Notes under the pieces: model-generated
What the model was told of the DNA's origin: nothing
The model's input: only the letters and a program-made list of their open reading frames with translations
The model's database searches: none
DNA from: Bordetella parapertussis
GTDB lineage: Bacteria > Pseudomonadota > Gammaproteobacteria > Burkholderiales > Burkholderiaceae_C
Direction of reading: 5' to 3'
Length of the DNA: 64,000 nt
Assembly (NCBI GenBank): GCA_945861305.1
Contig: CAMATW010000001.1
Coordinates: 1-64,000 of the forward strand
Shown here: one piece after another, positions 47,535 through 60,174 of the stretch
Layout of the letters: each line of letters begins with the position of its first letter
Position numbering within the stretch: position 1 is the first letter of the stretch
Made by a program: the position numbers and the translations under genes

Positions 47535-48523
47535 CAAATCACCTTTGCACGCATCAAGTCATTGCTGTTGAGGGCACCACACAAAAGGTGGTCTTTATCG
47601 ACAACCAATAAACATGTAATGCGCAAATTCTCCATCAACTGCGCCGCCTCTGCTGCCAATGCGTCCAGGTGAATGGTGGTTGGTTGCGGTCTCATCACGT
47701 CTCGCGCCTTTAAGGGCAGCACATCGACACCCTTTTCAATCAAGCGGCGCAAATCACCATCTGTGAATATGCCCACAATCTTTCCTTCATCATCAACCAC
47801 AGCCGAAACCCCTAAACCCTTTTGGCTCATCTCACGCATCAAATCGGGAAAACCTGTCTGGGGTAGCACTTGAGGAACATCTGCGCCGCTTCTCATGACA
47901 TCGGCGACATGGGTGAGAAGCCTTCTCCCCAAACTGCCACCTGGGTGAGACAAGGCGAAATCGGTGGACTTAAATCCGCGCGCATCGAGTACCGCAACAG
48001 CCAAAGCGTCGCCCAATGCCAACTGCGCGGTGGTACTGGCGGTGGGTGCCAAGTTCATCGGGCAGGCTTCTTTTTCGACAGCACTATCAAGAACGATCAA
48101 AGCATGTTTTGCCAACGTAGACTGGGGGTTTCCTGTCATTGCAATGAGCACAATGCCTTGGCGCTTGATAATGGGCAATATAGCCGACAACTCTTGGCTC
48201 TCGCCACTGTTGGACAAGGCCAAAACAACATCTTCTTTAGTGACCATGCCTAAGTCGCCGTGACTGGCTTCTGCTGGATGCACAAAAAAAGCTGGTGTGC
48301 CTGTGGAGGCCAAGGTTGCTGCGATTTTTCTGCCTATGTGCCCGCTTTTGCCCATGCCCATAACGACCACACGACCTTTAACGGCCAAGATGGCGTTCAC
48401 CGCAGCAATAAAGTCTGGCCCCAATCTGGAGCGCAAAGCCAGCAATGCGTGGGCTTCCGTCGTCAGCACTTGGGCTGCGAGGTCCAGCACTTTGTTGGTT
48501 TGTTTGGTTGAAGCGTCGCTCAT
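47534..48523 (-). CDS. kdsD: D-arabinose-5-phosphate isomerase
   Basis: Isomerises ribulose-5-P to arabinose-5-P, the first step to Kdo. The 329-residue product has an SIS domain (Val-Met-Gly-Met-Gly-Lys-Ser-Gly-His-Ile-Gly-Arg-Lys; Ser-Asn-Ser-Gly-Glu-Ser) and two CBS domains at the C-terminus (Gly-Ile-Phe-Thr-Asp-Gly-Asp-Leu-Arg-Arg). The ATG at 48523 is the family start; the open frame continues 12 codons upstream. It follows mnmE by 20 bases on the same strand. Confidence 0.94.
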   Translation of the reverse strand: MSDASTKQTNKVLDLAAQVLTTEAHALLALRSRLGPDFIAAVNAILAVKGRVVVMGMGKSGHIGRKIAATLASTGTPAFFVHPAEASHGDLGMVTKEDVVLALSNSGESQELSAILPIIKRQGIVLIAMTGNPQSTLAKHALIVLDSAVEKEACPMNLAPTASTTAQLALGDALAVAVLDARGFKSTDFALSHPGGSLGRRLLTHVADVMRSGADVPQVLPQTGFPDLMREMSQKGLGVSAVVDDEGKIVGIFTDGDLRRLIEKGVDVLPLKARDVMRPQPTTIHLDALAAEAAQLMENLRITCLLVVDKDHLLCGALNSNDLMRAKVI

Positions 48524-48543
48524 GGTGTTGATTATGCGGCGGC

Positions 48544-49956
48544 TTATTTGCCAATACAAAACCGCGAGAAAATTTCACCTAACAAGTCATCTACGCTCAT
48601 CTCTCCTGTCAGGATAGAGAGTTGTTTCTGCGCACAACGCAACTCCTCCGCTAACAAATCCAATGCTGGGCGGGGTGTTTGCAGTACGCCAAGGGCTAGT
48701 CCGGTGTGTATTTGAACTTGCTCTAAGGCTTGTACATGCCTTTGGCGCGCTGAAAACACTCCCTCTTGATGCTGTGCTTGCCACCCCACACTTTGCAATA
48801 GATAAGCGCAAAGCTCTTGCATCCCTTGACCTGTTTTAGCAGAAATATGTATCGCTGTTTGTTTAGCCAAAGGTTCACTGTTCGTTGCGACCAAATCTAT
48901 TTTGTTGAACACATGCAGCAAAGGGCTGTGCCTGCTTTTTTGCAGCATCATTTGGTTGATCAACACTGTTTGCCGTGCTTGGTATTCTGCGTCGTGCGAG
49001 CGACTTAGATCGTGCAACAGCACCACCACATCGGCATCTGCGACTTGTGCCCATGCCCGTTCTATGCCTATTTTTTCCACCTCGTCGACACTTTGCGTGT
49101 CACGTAGGCCCGCGGTATCCACCACATGTACAGGCACACCTTCAATAGAAATAGTCTGTGTCAATACATCACGGGTCGTGCCAGCCACGGGCGTGACAAT
49201 CGCCGTATCTTGTCCCGTCAAAGCGTTTAGCAAAGAGCTTTTACCCGCATTGGGTTGTCCAGCAATCACCATTTTCATGCCGTCGCGCAACAAGGCGCCT
49301 TGGCGTGTTTTGGCACATAACAAATCAGTTTCTTGCTGCATGGTTCGCAGCTGTCCTGCGACATCGGCCTGGGTCACAAAGTCGATGTCCTCTTCCGGAA
49401 AATCTAAACTTGCCTCCACCAACATACGTACCCGTAATATTTGTTCTTGAAGCTTTTCAACTTGCATTGAAAAAACCCCTACCAGCGAGCGACCAGCGCC
49501 CCGAACCGCAGCCTGCGTTTGGGCATCAATCACATCGGACACCGCCTCGGCTTGGGCTAAGTCTATTTTTTGATTGACGTAGGCCCGCTGTGTAAATTCG
49601 CCTGGTTGAGCCAGTCGCAAGCCAGCTAAGCCCACGCTTTGCTTTTGGGCGAACTCTAAGCAGCGTTCTACCAGCATAGACAAGACCACGGGTCCTCCAT
49701 GTCCTTGCAACTCCAGAACATCTTCACCGGTATAACTGTGGGGGGCTGGAAAAAACAGTGCCAAGACTTGGTCTATCGTTTGACTACTGGCATCTCTTAT
49801 ATTAACCAATTGGGCACGCCTGGGCTCTAGCGATTGTTGACACAGTGCATTCGCAAAATCTCGCAAGTTTTTTCCGCTGACGCGCACCATACCGACCGCG
49901 CCTTTGCCCGGTGGCGTAGCCACCGCGATGATGGGCGCATCGCGTTCGCTAAGCAT
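48544..49956 (-). CDS. mnmE: tRNA modification GTPase MnmE
   Basis: Together with MnmG it forms the cmnm5 group on U34 of certain tRNAs. The 470-residue product has the folate-binding N-domain (Ile-Ala-Val-Ala-Thr-Pro-Pro-Gly-Lys-Gly-Ala-Val-Gly-Met-Val-Arg), a G domain (Gly-Gln-Pro-Asn-Ala-Gly-Lys-Ser-Ser; Asp-Thr-Ala-Gly-Leu-Arg-Asp-Thr; Asn-Lys-Ile-Asp) and the C-terminal catalytic Phe-Cys-Ile-Gly-Lys. Its partner mnmG is on the other side of the origin. Confidence 0.96.
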   Translation of the reverse strand: MLSERDAPIIAVATPPGKGAVGMVRVSGKNLRDFANALCQQSLEPRRAQLVNIRDASSQTIDQVLALFFPAPHSYTGEDVLELQGHGGPVVLSMLVERCLEFAQKQSVGLAGLRLAQPGEFTQRAYVNQKIDLAQAEAVSDVIDAQTQAAVRGAGRSLVGVFSMQVEKLQEQILRVRMLVEASLDFPEEDIDFVTQADVAGQLRTMQQETDLLCAKTRQGALLRDGMKMVIAGQPNAGKSSLLNALTGQDTAIVTPVAGTTRDVLTQTISIEGVPVHVVDTAGLRDTQSVDEVEKIGIERAWAQVADADVVVLLHDLSRSHDAEYQARQTVLINQMMLQKSRHSPLLHVFNKIDLVATNSEPLAKQTAIHISAKTGQGMQELCAYLLQSVGWQAQHQEGVFSARQRHVQALEQVQIHTGLALGVLQTPRPALDLLAEELRCAQKQLSILTGEMSVDDLLGEIFSRFCIGK

Positions 49957-49994
49957 GTTCTAAGACAAAGGTTGCCGCTTGTCCGTGCACATGG

Positions 49995-51680
49995 TTAATT
50001 GAGAACGCCAAGTTGCTTATTTATCATCCATTGCTGGGCGATGGACAAAATATTGTTAGTTAGCCAATACAACACCAATCCCGAGGGGAAAAAGAAAAAC
50101 ATGACGCTAAAGGCCAAAGGCATGATCCACATCATCTTGGCTTGAATGGGGTCTGGCGGCGTGGGATTGAGCCAAGTTTGTATCAGTGATGTGGCGGTCA
50201 TCAAAATGGGTAATAAGCCGATGGGAACACCAAACCAAACTCCAAATGCTGTGTCTGGTGCGGCCAAGTCGTGCACCCATCCCACCCATGGTGCATTACG
50301 CATTTCAACCGAAGACAACAGCACCCAATACAAGGCAATGAAGAAAGGAATTTGCACAGCGATAGGCAAGCAACCACCCAAGGGGTTGACTTTTTCTTCG
50401 CGGTAAATTTTCATCATCTCCATTTGCATTTGCTGAGGGTTATCTTTCAAACGCTCTCGCATTTCCATGATCTTGGGGTTGATGGCTTTCATTTTCCCCA
50501 TGCTTTTATAGGCCTGGGAATTGAGCCAATAAAAAGCGATTTTTAATAACACGACCAAGGCCACGATGGACCAACCCCAGTTACCAATAAAGCCAAATAG
50601 CTTGTCTAGCAACCAATACAAAGGTTTGGCCAATATCGTCAGCCAACCATAGTCTTTTACCAACTCCAGCCCCGGGTACAGGCCCTCTAAAAGTTTTTCT
50701 TCTTGCGGTCCAACAAATAACCTGGTTTGATGGATTTGTTTGCTTTCGTTGGCCAGTGCTGGAAGCGGAGCGACCATGCCGACTGAGTAGAGGTTGTTGT
50801 CAATCTTGCGGGCATACAAGTCACGCTCTTGCGCATCGTCCATCAGCCATGCTGAAGCAAAATAATGCTGCACCATACCGACATAGCCTAAGTCAGATTT
50901 TTTCTCGAAATCAGTTTTGTTTTTCTCTATATCGGAGAACTCGATTTTTTGGTATTTTTTACTGTTGGTAAAGACAGCAGGCCCAGTGAAAGTGGAGTAG
51001 AAGGCAGATTCACCCTCGGGTTTATTGCCGTCTCTGACTAGCTGTACATAAATTTGAGGCGTTATGGTTTGTCCAGATTGGTTCAGAATTTCATGCTGGA
51101 CTGACAGCACATAGCTGTTTTTCTTGACGGTATAGGTTTTAATCAACTTGACGCCACCAAGAGCGTCCGATTCGAATCGAAGTAACAAACTGTCTTCGCC
51201 ATCTTTAAAGGTGCTTGGGCTGGTCAAGCGCATAGGGCTTTTGTGTGTCGGCCAACTCACGGCTGCGGGTCCGCCCACCAATCCTGATTGAGCCAAATAA
51301 ACGCGCTCTTTGGAGCTGTCCATCAAGGTGACATTGCTACTTAGGCGATGGGCGTCTTTGTGTTTGAGCAACTCCGCATAGATCAAACTTGCGCCTTGCG
51401 TGTCAAACCGTAGCTTCAAAAGATTCGTTTGAACTTCGATTGTTTCGGCTTTGGTTTGATTCACGTCTGGTGCGCTGTCTGCAGGCAAGGGGGCGGCAGG
51501 TTGCGTGGAGACAGGGTTTGGTGCGTTGTTTGTTTGAGATGAATCAGTGGCTACGATAGGCGGCGTTGCTGTGGGGAAAAACGTGGGTTTTTTGCCGTTA
51601 TGCAATTGCCATTGATCCCACAGCATCACCAAAGAAAACCCAAAAACAACCCAAAGTATGGTGCGGCGAATATCGTTCAT
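49995..51680 (-). CDS. yidC: Membrane protein insertase YidC
   Basis: A 561-residue insertase: N-terminal membrane anchor (residues about 8-24), a large periplasmic beta domain, and five helices of the Oxa1 core at the C-terminus (Leu-Gly-Gly-Cys-Leu-Pro-Ile-Ala-Val-Gln-Ile-Pro; Pro-Pro-Asp-Pro-Ile-Gln-Ala-Lys-Met-Met). The conserved groove Arg lies in the Glu-Arg-Leu-Lys/Tyr-Lys-Ser-Met-Gly-Lys region. Its ATG overlaps the yidD stop by four bases, in the conserved rpmH-rnpA-yidD-yidC-mnmE cluster. Confidence 0.96.
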   Translation of the reverse strand: MNDIRRTILWVVFGFSLVMLWDQWQLHNGKKPTFFPTATPPIVATDSSQTNNAPNPVSTQPAAPLPADSAPDVNQTKAETIEVQTNLLKLRFDTQGASLIYAELLKHKDAHRLSSNVTLMDSSKERVYLAQSGLVGGPAAVSWPTHKSPMRLTSPSTFKDGEDSLLLRFESDALGGVKLIKTYTVKKNSYVLSVQHEILNQSGQTITPQIYVQLVRDGNKPEGESAFYSTFTGPAVFTNSKKYQKIEFSDIEKNKTDFEKKSDLGYVGMVQHYFASAWLMDDAQERDLYARKIDNNLYSVGMVAPLPALANESKQIHQTRLFVGPQEEKLLEGLYPGLELVKDYGWLTILAKPLYWLLDKLFGFIGNWGWSIVALVVLLKIAFYWLNSQAYKSMGKMKAINPKIMEMRERLKDNPQQMQMEMMKIYREEKVNPLGGCLPIAVQIPFFIALYWVLLSSVEMRNAPWVGWVHDLAAPDTAFGVWFGVPIGLLPILMTATSLIQTWLNPTPPDPIQAKMMWIMPLAFSVMFFFFPSGLVLYWLTNNILSIAQQWMINKQLGVLN

Positions 51681-51949
51681 GGTGTGTCTGCAATCGAAGG
51701 CAATGTGGATGAAAGAGTGGTGGTGACGTTATGCGGTGTAGGTACTGGATCGTGACCTCCCGCGCACCATGGATGGCAGCGACTCAAACGGCGCAAGGTT
51801 AAGTAGCTTCCCTTTGCTGCGCCGTAGCTTTCTATCGCCTCTAAAGCATAAGCTGAACAGGTTGGTGTAAAACGACACGATGAGCCAAGCCAAGGACTAA
51901 GAATCAAGCGGTAGCCTTTAACCAAAAGCATTAATAGCTCTTTCATCAT
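51677..51949 (-). CDS. yidD: Membrane protein insertion efficiency factor YidD
   Basis: A 90-residue amphipathic protein with the YidD signature: Tyr-Arg-Leu-Ile-Leu-Ser-Pro-Trp-Leu-Gly-Ser-Ser-Cys-Arg-Phe-x-Pro-Thr-Cys-Ser-x-Tyr-Ala and Arg-Cys-His-Pro-Trp (here Cys-Ala-Gly-Gly-His-Asp-Pro-Val-Pro). It sits at the membrane near YidC and aids insertion. The stop of rnpA overlaps its start. Confidence 0.93.
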   Translation of the reverse strand: MMKELLMLLVKGYRLILSPWLGSSCRFTPTCSAYALEAIESYGAAKGSYLTLRRLSRCHPWCAGGHDPVPTPHNVTTTLSSTLPSIADTP

Positions 51950-52308
51950 GGCCTAACACCATGTCGCATCAGTTGGTGCAGTTCAGATCTGACGGCATGA
52001 CGTAAATTTTTGGAGCTTGCGCTGATGAAGTGTTTGGTATCAAAAGTTTTGCGCAATCGTATGACCCGGTCAGCATCCGGCCAGTCTGCAGCCCATGTTT
52101 CACGGCCCAGTGCGTAAATTTGTCGCTTGATCAAGTTTCGTGTCACCGCTTTACGCGCCCAGCGTTTAGGTACAACCGCACCAATGCGACTACTTGCTGC
52201 GCTGGTTTGCTGGTGCAAGGCGAAATGCGAAGTCACCGCGACAATGCCCTCAGCCATGACTGCATCAAAGTCTGCGCGCTGTGTCAGTTTGTCCACGTGG
52301 CAAAGCAA
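51946..52308 (-). CDS. rnpA: Ribonuclease P protein component
   Basis: The small basic protein that binds M1 RNA for tRNA 5' processing. The 120-residue product has the RnpA core: Leu-Thr-Gln-Arg-Ala-Asp-Phe-Asp-Ala-Val near the start and Arg-Trp-Ala-Arg-Lys-Ala-Val-Thr-Arg-Asn-Leu-Ile-Lys-Arg, matching the conserved RNR box. The start is uncertain: TTG at 52308 or GTG at 52296. It follows rpmH by 27 bases and overlaps yidD by four. Confidence 0.92.
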   Translation of the reverse strand: MLCHVDKLTQRADFDAVMAEGIVAVTSHFALHQQTSAASSRIGAVVPKRWARKAVTRNLIKRQIYALGRETWAADWPDADRVIRLRKTFDTKHFISASSKNLRHAVRSELHQLMRHGVRP

Positions 52309-52335
52309 GTGGCTCGCAAACCTAAATGCAACAGC

Positions 52336-52470
52336 TTAAACAGCCAAGCGTTTGCGGCCCTTGGCTCGACGTGCATTGATAACAGCGCGTCCTCCGCGTG
52401 TTTTCATGCGCACCAAAAAGCCATGGGTGCGAGCGCGTCGGGTTTTAGAGGGTTGGTATGTGCGTTTCAT
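52336..52470 (-). CDS. rpmH: 50S ribosomal protein L34
   Basis: A 44-residue, Arg/Lys-rich protein beginning [12 protein letters not shown] and ending Lys-Gly-Arg-Lys-Arg-Leu-Ala-Val, which identifies L34 without doubt. It is the first gene of the leftward rpmH-rnpA-yidD-yidC-mnmE cluster, next to the origin. Confidence 0.97.
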   Translation of the reverse strand: MKRTYQPSKTRRARTHGFLVRMKTRGGRAVINARRAKGRKRLAV

Positions 52471-52660
52471 TTGATATAGCCACAAGCATAGGTGAAACCT
52501 AAGATTATCCCTCAATTAAAGGACATCACCAAGCTTTCTTCATGCAACGCTTGAAGTGGGGGGGGTTTGATAAACTTTTTTTGACGGTCTGTGGATAAAT
52601 TTTTGATAAACCAGCCTCAGACACCCCTAAAATAGAGCTTATCCACAGAATGGTCATGTT
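52471..52660. other. oriC: Probable chromosomal replication origin (oriC)
   Basis: The 190-bp gap between divergent rpmH and dnaA. It holds two perfect DnaA boxes (TGTGGATAA at 52590-52598, TTATCCACA at 52639-52647, in opposite orientation) around an AT-rich stretch with GATAAACTTTTTTT and ATTTTTGATAAA, and a G8 run at 52558. Genes to the left are mostly leftward and all genes to the right are rightward, as expected for replichores diverging here. More boxes lie beyond dnaA. Confidence 0.85.
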
Positions 52661-54073
52661 TTGAATAATCTCCCTCCTACCCACTCTCCCACAACACCTA
52701 GTCCTGACGCAGGCCAGGCTTTGTGGCAAGCCTGTGTAGACCAGTTGGCGCAAGAGCTGCCCGAACAGCAGTTCAACACATGGATAAAACCACTGACCGC
52801 CTCTCTTTCGGATGACTTTTCTCGTATCCATATTGAGGTTGCGAACCGATTCAAGCTTGACTGGATTCGTGCCCAATACGCTGGTCGCTTAGCGGCCCTT
52901 TTGCAACATCTCTATGGACAATCCATACAAATTGATTTTTTATTGGCCTCCAAAGAAGCGCCTTCACGCCCGGTTGCGACTCGGATATTGAGCGAACCGG
53001 AAGATTTATCCCCTGCGCTAGGCTCTTCAACAGATGCTGGTTTGCAAAGTTTTAAAAACCGCATCAATACCAGCCTGTGCTTCGATAACCTGGTTGAGGG
53101 CACGGCCAATCGCATGGCGCGCGCAGCTGCCATGCATGTAGCCAATGTGCCTGGTCAACTCTACAACCCTTTGTTTATATATGGTGGTGTTGGTTTGGGC
53201 AAAACCCATTTGATGCACGCCGTAGGCAACCAATTGCTGGTCAACCGGCCAAATGCCAAGGTTTTGTACATCCACGCCGAGCAATTTGTATCGGATGTGG
53301 TTAAGGCTTATCAGCGGAAGACCTTCGATGAGTTCAAACAGTATTACCATTCACTGGACTTGCTTCTGATCGATGATGTGCAGTTTTTTGCCAATAAAGA
53401 CCGCACTCAAGAAGAGTTTTTCAACGCTTTTGAAGCCCTGCTCACTAAAAAGTCACATATTGTGATGACGAGCGATACCTACCCCAAAGGGTTAACTGAT
53501 ATTCACGAGCGGTTGGTTTCGCGTTTTGACTCTGGGTTAACGGTGGCGATTGAGCCCCCTGAACTCGAGATGCGCGTGGCTATTTTGATAGCCAAGGCGC
53601 GCAACGAAGGCGCTGAAATGCCCGAAGAGGTTGCGTTTTTTGTGGCTAAAAATGTACGCTCCAATGTCCGCGAATTAGAAGGTGCTTTGCGTAAAATCTT
53701 GGCTTATTCACGGTTCAACCAAAAAGACGTTTCTATTCAACTCGCCCGAGACGCGTTGCGCGACTTGTTATCCATTCAAAACCGGCAAATTTCTGTAGAA
53801 AACATTCAAAAAACCGTGGCAGACTATTACAAAATCAAAGTCGCGGACATGTATTCCAAGAAACGCCCGGCTTCGATTGCCAGACCACGGCAAATTGCCA
53901 TGTATTTGGCTAAAGAATTGACCCAAAAAAGCCTGCCTGAAATTGGTGAACTTTTTGGAGGCCGAGACCACACTACCGTTTTACATGCTGTTCGCAAAAT
54001 TTCTGCTGAAAGACAAACATTGAGCGACCTCAATCAGCAACTGCATGTGCTTGAACAAACACTCAAAGGATAA
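52661..54073 (+). CDS. dnaA: Chromosomal replication initiator DnaA
   Basis: A 470-residue initiator: domain I ([15 protein letters not shown]), a variable linker, the AAA+ domain ([17 protein letters not shown]), and domain IV with the DnaA-box reader [11 protein letters not shown]. Translation seems to begin with TTG at 52661; no ATG or GTG in frame gives a complete domain I. A weak start fits tight dosage control. A DnaA box 14 bases upstream allows autoregulation. Confidence 0.95.
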   Translation: MNNLPPTHSPTTPSPDAGQALWQACVDQLAQELPEQQFNTWIKPLTASLSDDFSRIHIEVANRFKLDWIRAQYAGRLAALLQHLYGQSIQIDFLLASKEAPSRPVATRILSEPEDLSPALGSSTDAGLQSFKNRINTSLCFDNLVEGTANRMARAAAMHVANVPGQLYNPLFIYGGVGLGKTHLMHAVGNQLLVNRPNAKVLYIHAEQFVSDVVKAYQRKTFDEFKQYYHSLDLLLIDDVQFFANKDRTQEEFFNAFEALLTKKSHIVMTSDTYPKGLTDIHERLVSRFDSGLTVAIEPPELEMRVAILIAKARNEGAEMPEEVAFFVAKNVRSNVRELEGALRKILAYSRFNQKDVSIQLARDALRDLLSIQNRQISVENIQKTVADYYKIKVADMYSKKRPASIARPRQIAMYLAKELTQKSLPEIGELFGGRDHTTVLHAVRKISAERQTLSDLNQQLHVLEQTLKG

Positions 54074-54316
54074 AACCATTGGCCTACTTTGCAAACCCTG
54101 TGCACAGTTTTCGGATAAGCCATGGGTTATCCACAGGCGGCGGCGTTTTTCTAAAGTTATCCCTTTTGGTGATAGGGGTTTGGTACCGGTTTCACACATG
54201 GTTTTATGGTCATCAAGTCGTTGAAATAAAAGTGGAAAATACGCTTTTCCACAGAAGTTGATGGCCCTTATCTACTACCACTATTGAAATATAAAGAAAT
54301 TAAAGAAGAGGATGAC
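54074..54316. promoter_or_regulatory. dnaA-dnaN gap with further DnaA boxes
   Basis: A 243-bp non-coding gap. It has a perfect DnaA box TTATCCACA (54127-54135), a TTWTNCACA match TTTTCCACA (54245-54253) and a TTATCCCTT variant (54157-54165), so DnaA binding sites flank dnaA on both sides. It also holds the dnaN promoter and the Shine-Dalgarno GAGG at about 54308. It might form part of a bipartite origin or a DnaA-titration site. Confidence 0.65.
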
Positions 54317-55423
54317 ATGATTGTTTTGAAAGCGAGTCAAGAAAAAATTGTTACTGCTTTGCAATCGGTAGTGGGTATTGTTGAGCGTCGTCACACCCTG
54401 CCTATTTTGGCCAATGTGATGATTCAAAAAACGCCGCAATCGGTTCAACTCACCAGCAGCGATTTAGAAATTCAAATTCGCACAGATGCTGATTTGGGTG
54501 GCGACAGTTCAAACTTCACCACTACCGTCGGTGCCCGCAAACTGATGGATATTTTGCGTTCCATGCCCAGCGATCAAATGGTCAGCCTAGAGTCGCAGCA
54601 AAACAAGTTGATTCTCAAAAGCGGCAAAAGCCGTTTCACTTTGCAAACGCTGCCAGCGGAAGACTTTCCTTTGGTGCAGGAATCTGCTAGCTTTGGCCCC
54701 TTGTTCAGTATTCCGCAAAAGACTTTGAAAGAGTTATTGCATCAGGTCTCTTTTGCAATGGCTGTACACGATATACGTTACTACCTCAACGGCATTTTGT
54801 TTGTTGCTGAGGGCCAGCAACTCAGTTTGGTTGCTACTGACGGTCATCGCTTGGCCTATACCTCTGCCACACTTGAAGTGGAAGTACCTAAGCAAGAGGT
54901 GATCTTGCCACGCAAGACGGTGCTGGAGTTGCTTCGTTTGCTGAGCGACAAAGAAGGCATGATCGATATGCAATTTGCCAATAACCAGGCAAAGTTTAAA
55001 TTTGAAGGCAAGGAATTTGTAACGAAGTTGGTTGAAGGTAAATTTCCTGACTACAACCGCGTCATTCCTAAGAACCACAAAAATACAGTTACGTTAGGCC
55101 GTGTAACTTTGCTCAACACGCTTCAACGAACTGCTATTTTGACCAGCGATAAATTCAAGGGTGTTCGCATCAACCTTGAAGTAGGTGTTTTGCGTGTTGC
55201 TGCAAGCAATGCGGAGCAAGAGGAAGCTGTTGATGAAATTGAAGTTGATTACGCTGGCGACAGTATTGAAATTGGTTTCAACGTCACTTATTTGATTGAT
55301 GTACTCAGCAATATGTCTCAGGACATGGTTCGAATGGACTTGGCTGATTCCAACAGCTCGGTCTTGGTCACCATGGCTGAAAACCCTAATTTTAAGTACG
55401 TTGTCATGCCCATGCGTATTTAA
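54317..55423 (+). CDS. dnaN: DNA polymerase III sliding clamp (beta)
   Basis: A 368-residue ring-forming processivity clamp. It has the expected N-terminus Met-Ile-Val-Leu-Lys-Ala-Ser-Gln-Glu-Lys-Ile, three similar domains, Ala-Thr-Asp-Gly-His-Arg-Leu-Ala in domain 2 and the C-terminal Tyr-Val-Val-Met-Pro-Met-Arg-Ile. The ATG at 54317 follows GAGG by five bases; an upstream extension in frame is not clamp-like. Confidence 0.96.
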   Translation: MIVLKASQEKIVTALQSVVGIVERRHTLPILANVMIQKTPQSVQLTSSDLEIQIRTDADLGGDSSNFTTTVGARKLMDILRSMPSDQMVSLESQQNKLILKSGKSRFTLQTLPAEDFPLVQESASFGPLFSIPQKTLKELLHQVSFAMAVHDIRYYLNGILFVAEGQQLSLVATDGHRLAYTSATLEVEVPKQEVILPRKTVLELLRLLSDKEGMIDMQFANNQAKFKFEGKEFVTKLVEGKFPDYNRVIPKNHKNTVTLGRVTLLNTLQRTAILTSDKFKGVRINLEVGVLRVAASNAEQEEAVDEIEVDYAGDSIEIGFNVTYLIDVLSNMSQDMVRMDLADSNSSVLVTMAENPNFKYVVMPMRI

Positions 55424-55461
55424 TGCTTTTATCCCTTTTGTGCTCTTGCACAGTGAATTGA

Positions 55462-58178
<2,717 letters not shown>

Positions 58179-58218
58179 GAAGGGCCGCGCATAAAATCAT
58201 CTGTTTTGCAAGGTGGCC

Positions 58219-60174
58219 ATGGTTTATCCAGACAGTTTTGATGTGTTGGTGGTTGGCGGGGGTCATGCTGGTACCGAGGCGGCCCTGGCTGCTGCTCGCA
58301 TGGGTTGTCGCACCTTGCTGCTCACCCACAACATTGAAACATTGGGTCAAATGAGCTGCAACCCGTCCATCGGCGGCATAGGTAAAGGCCATTTGGTGAA
58401 GGAGTTGGATGCCATGGGCGGCGCGATGGCCTTGGCCACCGACATGGCGGGTATTCAGTTTCGTATCTTGAACCGATCTAAAGGGCCTGCGGTTCGTGCC
58501 ACCCGAGCGCAAGCCGACCGCGTGTTGTACAAAGCCGCAATACGTCTCCGCCTGGAAACTCAACCCAATTTGTGGTTTTTCCAGCAAGCCGTGGACGACC
58601 TCATGCTGGAGGGCTCAAGGGTTGTAGGGGCCATCACGCAAGTGGGTATATGCTTTCGTGCAAAAGCAGTTGTTCTTACGGCTGGTACTTTTTTGGATGG
58701 GAAAATCCATGTGGGCTTGGACAACTATGCAGCAGGCCGGGCTGGTGATCCACCTGCAGGCCGACTTTCTGCGCGCTTAAAAGAGCTTCGCTTACCCCAA
58801 GGTCGCTTGAAGACAGGTACCCCGCCCCGAATTGACGGGCGTAGCATTGATTTTTCCAAATGCAGCGAACAAGCGGGGGACGGCATGGCGGGGGGTGAGA
58901 CTGAGCAAATGCCTGTGTTCAGTTTCATGGGTCGCGCTGATATGCACCCCGAGCAAAGGTCTTGCTGGATAACACACACTAATGAGCGCACCCACGAAAT
59001 CATCCGCTCTGGCTTTGACAGAAGCCCCATGTTCACCGGTAAGATCGACGGTGTGGGGCCGCGTTACTGCCCAAGTGTGGAAGACAAGGTCAACCGCTTT
59101 GTCGACAAGGCCAGCCATCAAATCTTCTTAGAGCCAGAAGGGCTGACCACTCACGAGTACTACCCCAACGGCATCTCCACCAGCCTTCCCTTTGATGTCC
59201 AACTCTCGTTGGTGCGCTCGATCGTAGGACTGGAAAGTGCACATATCTTGCGCCCTGGGTATGCGATTGAATACGATTTTTTTGACCCGCGAGAACTCAA
59301 GCGCAGTTTTGAAACCAAGGCCATCGAGGGGCTGTTTTTCGCCGGTCAAATCAATGGCACCACCGGTTATGAAGAGGCGGCAGCACAAGGTTTGTATGCC
59401 GGCGCGAACGCTGCATTGCAATGCAAGGGCCTGCCCGCATGGACACCTAGGCGAGATGAAGCCTACTTGGGTGTGTTGGTCGATGACTTGGTGAACCAAG
59501 GCGTGGTCGAGCCTTACCGCATGTTCACCAGCCGCGCCGAGTACCGCCTGAAGTTAAGGGAAGACAACGCCGATATGCGCCTGACCGAGGCGGCGCGTCA
59601 AATGGGCTTGGTCGATGACGAGCAGTGGGGCAAATTCAACCGTAAGCGGGACGCTGTTTCACGTGAAACAGAGCGTCTTAGGTCTTTGTGGGTCAGTCCC
59701 GCCAACCTTGCTGCGGCAGAATCCGAGCGGGTTTTGGGCAAGGCCATTGACCACGAGTACAGCTTGGCGGATTTGCTGCGCAGACCACAAGTTGCGTACG
59801 CGGACCTGATGGGGCTGGATGGTGGGCGCTTTGTGTCAGCCGATATCCTCGCCTTGGACCCTGTTTCACGTGAAACAGTGATCGAGCAAATCGACATCAC
59901 TGCTAAATACGCTGGCTATATCGACCGACAGAACGAAGAGGTAGAGCGTGCTGAGCACTACGAAAACATGGCCTTACCAGCAAACCTCGACTATTTGGCC
60001 ATTTCAGCGTTGAGCATCGAGGTCAAGCAAAAGCTAGACAAGCACCGGCCAGAAACCTTGGGCCAAGCATCGCGCATTTCAGGCGTCACCCCTGCCGCCA
60101 TCTCTTTGCTGTTGGTGCATTTGCGCCGTGCCCGCATGGGGCAATTTGCAGCCGGCGGCAAGGCGGCCGCTTGA
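58219..60174 (+). CDS. mnmG: tRNA uridine-34 modification enzyme MnmG (GidA)
   Basis: The FAD enzyme that acts with MnmE on U34. The 651-residue product has the dinucleotide-binding [23 protein letters not shown] and [10 protein letters not shown]. The ATG at 58219 follows AAGG; a GTG two codons upstream is possible. Two perfect parS sites lie within the coding sequence, read as Val-Ser-Arg-Glu-Thr each time. The stop overlaps rsmG (TTGA). Confidence 0.96.
   Translation: MVYPDSFDVLVVGGGHAGTEAALAAARMGCRTLLLTHNIETLGQMSCNPSIGGIGKGHLVKELDAMGGAMALATDMAGIQFRILNRSKGPAVRATRAQADRVLYKAAIRLRLETQPNLWFFQQAVDDLMLEGSRVVGAITQVGICFRAKAVVLTAGTFLDGKIHVGLDNYAAGRAGDPPAGRLSARLKELRLPQGRLKTGTPPRIDGRSIDFSKCSEQAGDGMAGGETEQMPVFSFMGRADMHPEQRSCWITHTNERTHEIIRSGFDRSPMFTGKIDGVGPRYCPSVEDKVNRFVDKASHQIFLEPEGLTTHEYYPNGISTSLPFDVQLSLVRSIVGLESAHILRPGYAIEYDFFDPRELKRSFETKAIEGLFFAGQINGTTGYEEAAAQGLYAGANAALQCKGLPAWTPRRDEAYLGVLVDDLVNQGVVEPYRMFTSRAEYRLKLREDNADMRLTEAARQMGLVDDEQWGKFNRKRDAVSRETERLRSLWVSPANLAAAESERVLGKAIDHEYSLADLLRRPQVAYADLMGLDGGRFVSADILALDPVSRETVIEQIDITAKYAGYIDRQNEEVERAEHYENMALPANLDYLAISALSIEVKQKLDKHRPETLGQASRISGVTPAAISLLLVHLRRARMGQFAAGGKAAA
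59655..59670. other. parS: parS site 1 (inside mnmG)
   Basis: TGTTTCACGTGAAACA, the perfect 16-bp palindromic ParB-binding site. In mnmG it encodes part of Ala-Val-Ser-Arg-Glu-Thr-Glu. Confidence 0.95.
59862..59877. other. parS: parS site 2 (inside mnmG)
   Basis: A second perfect TGTTTCACGTGAAACA, 207 bp from site 1 and in the same reading frame (Pro-Val-Ser-Arg-Glu-Thr-Val). Confidence 0.95.
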
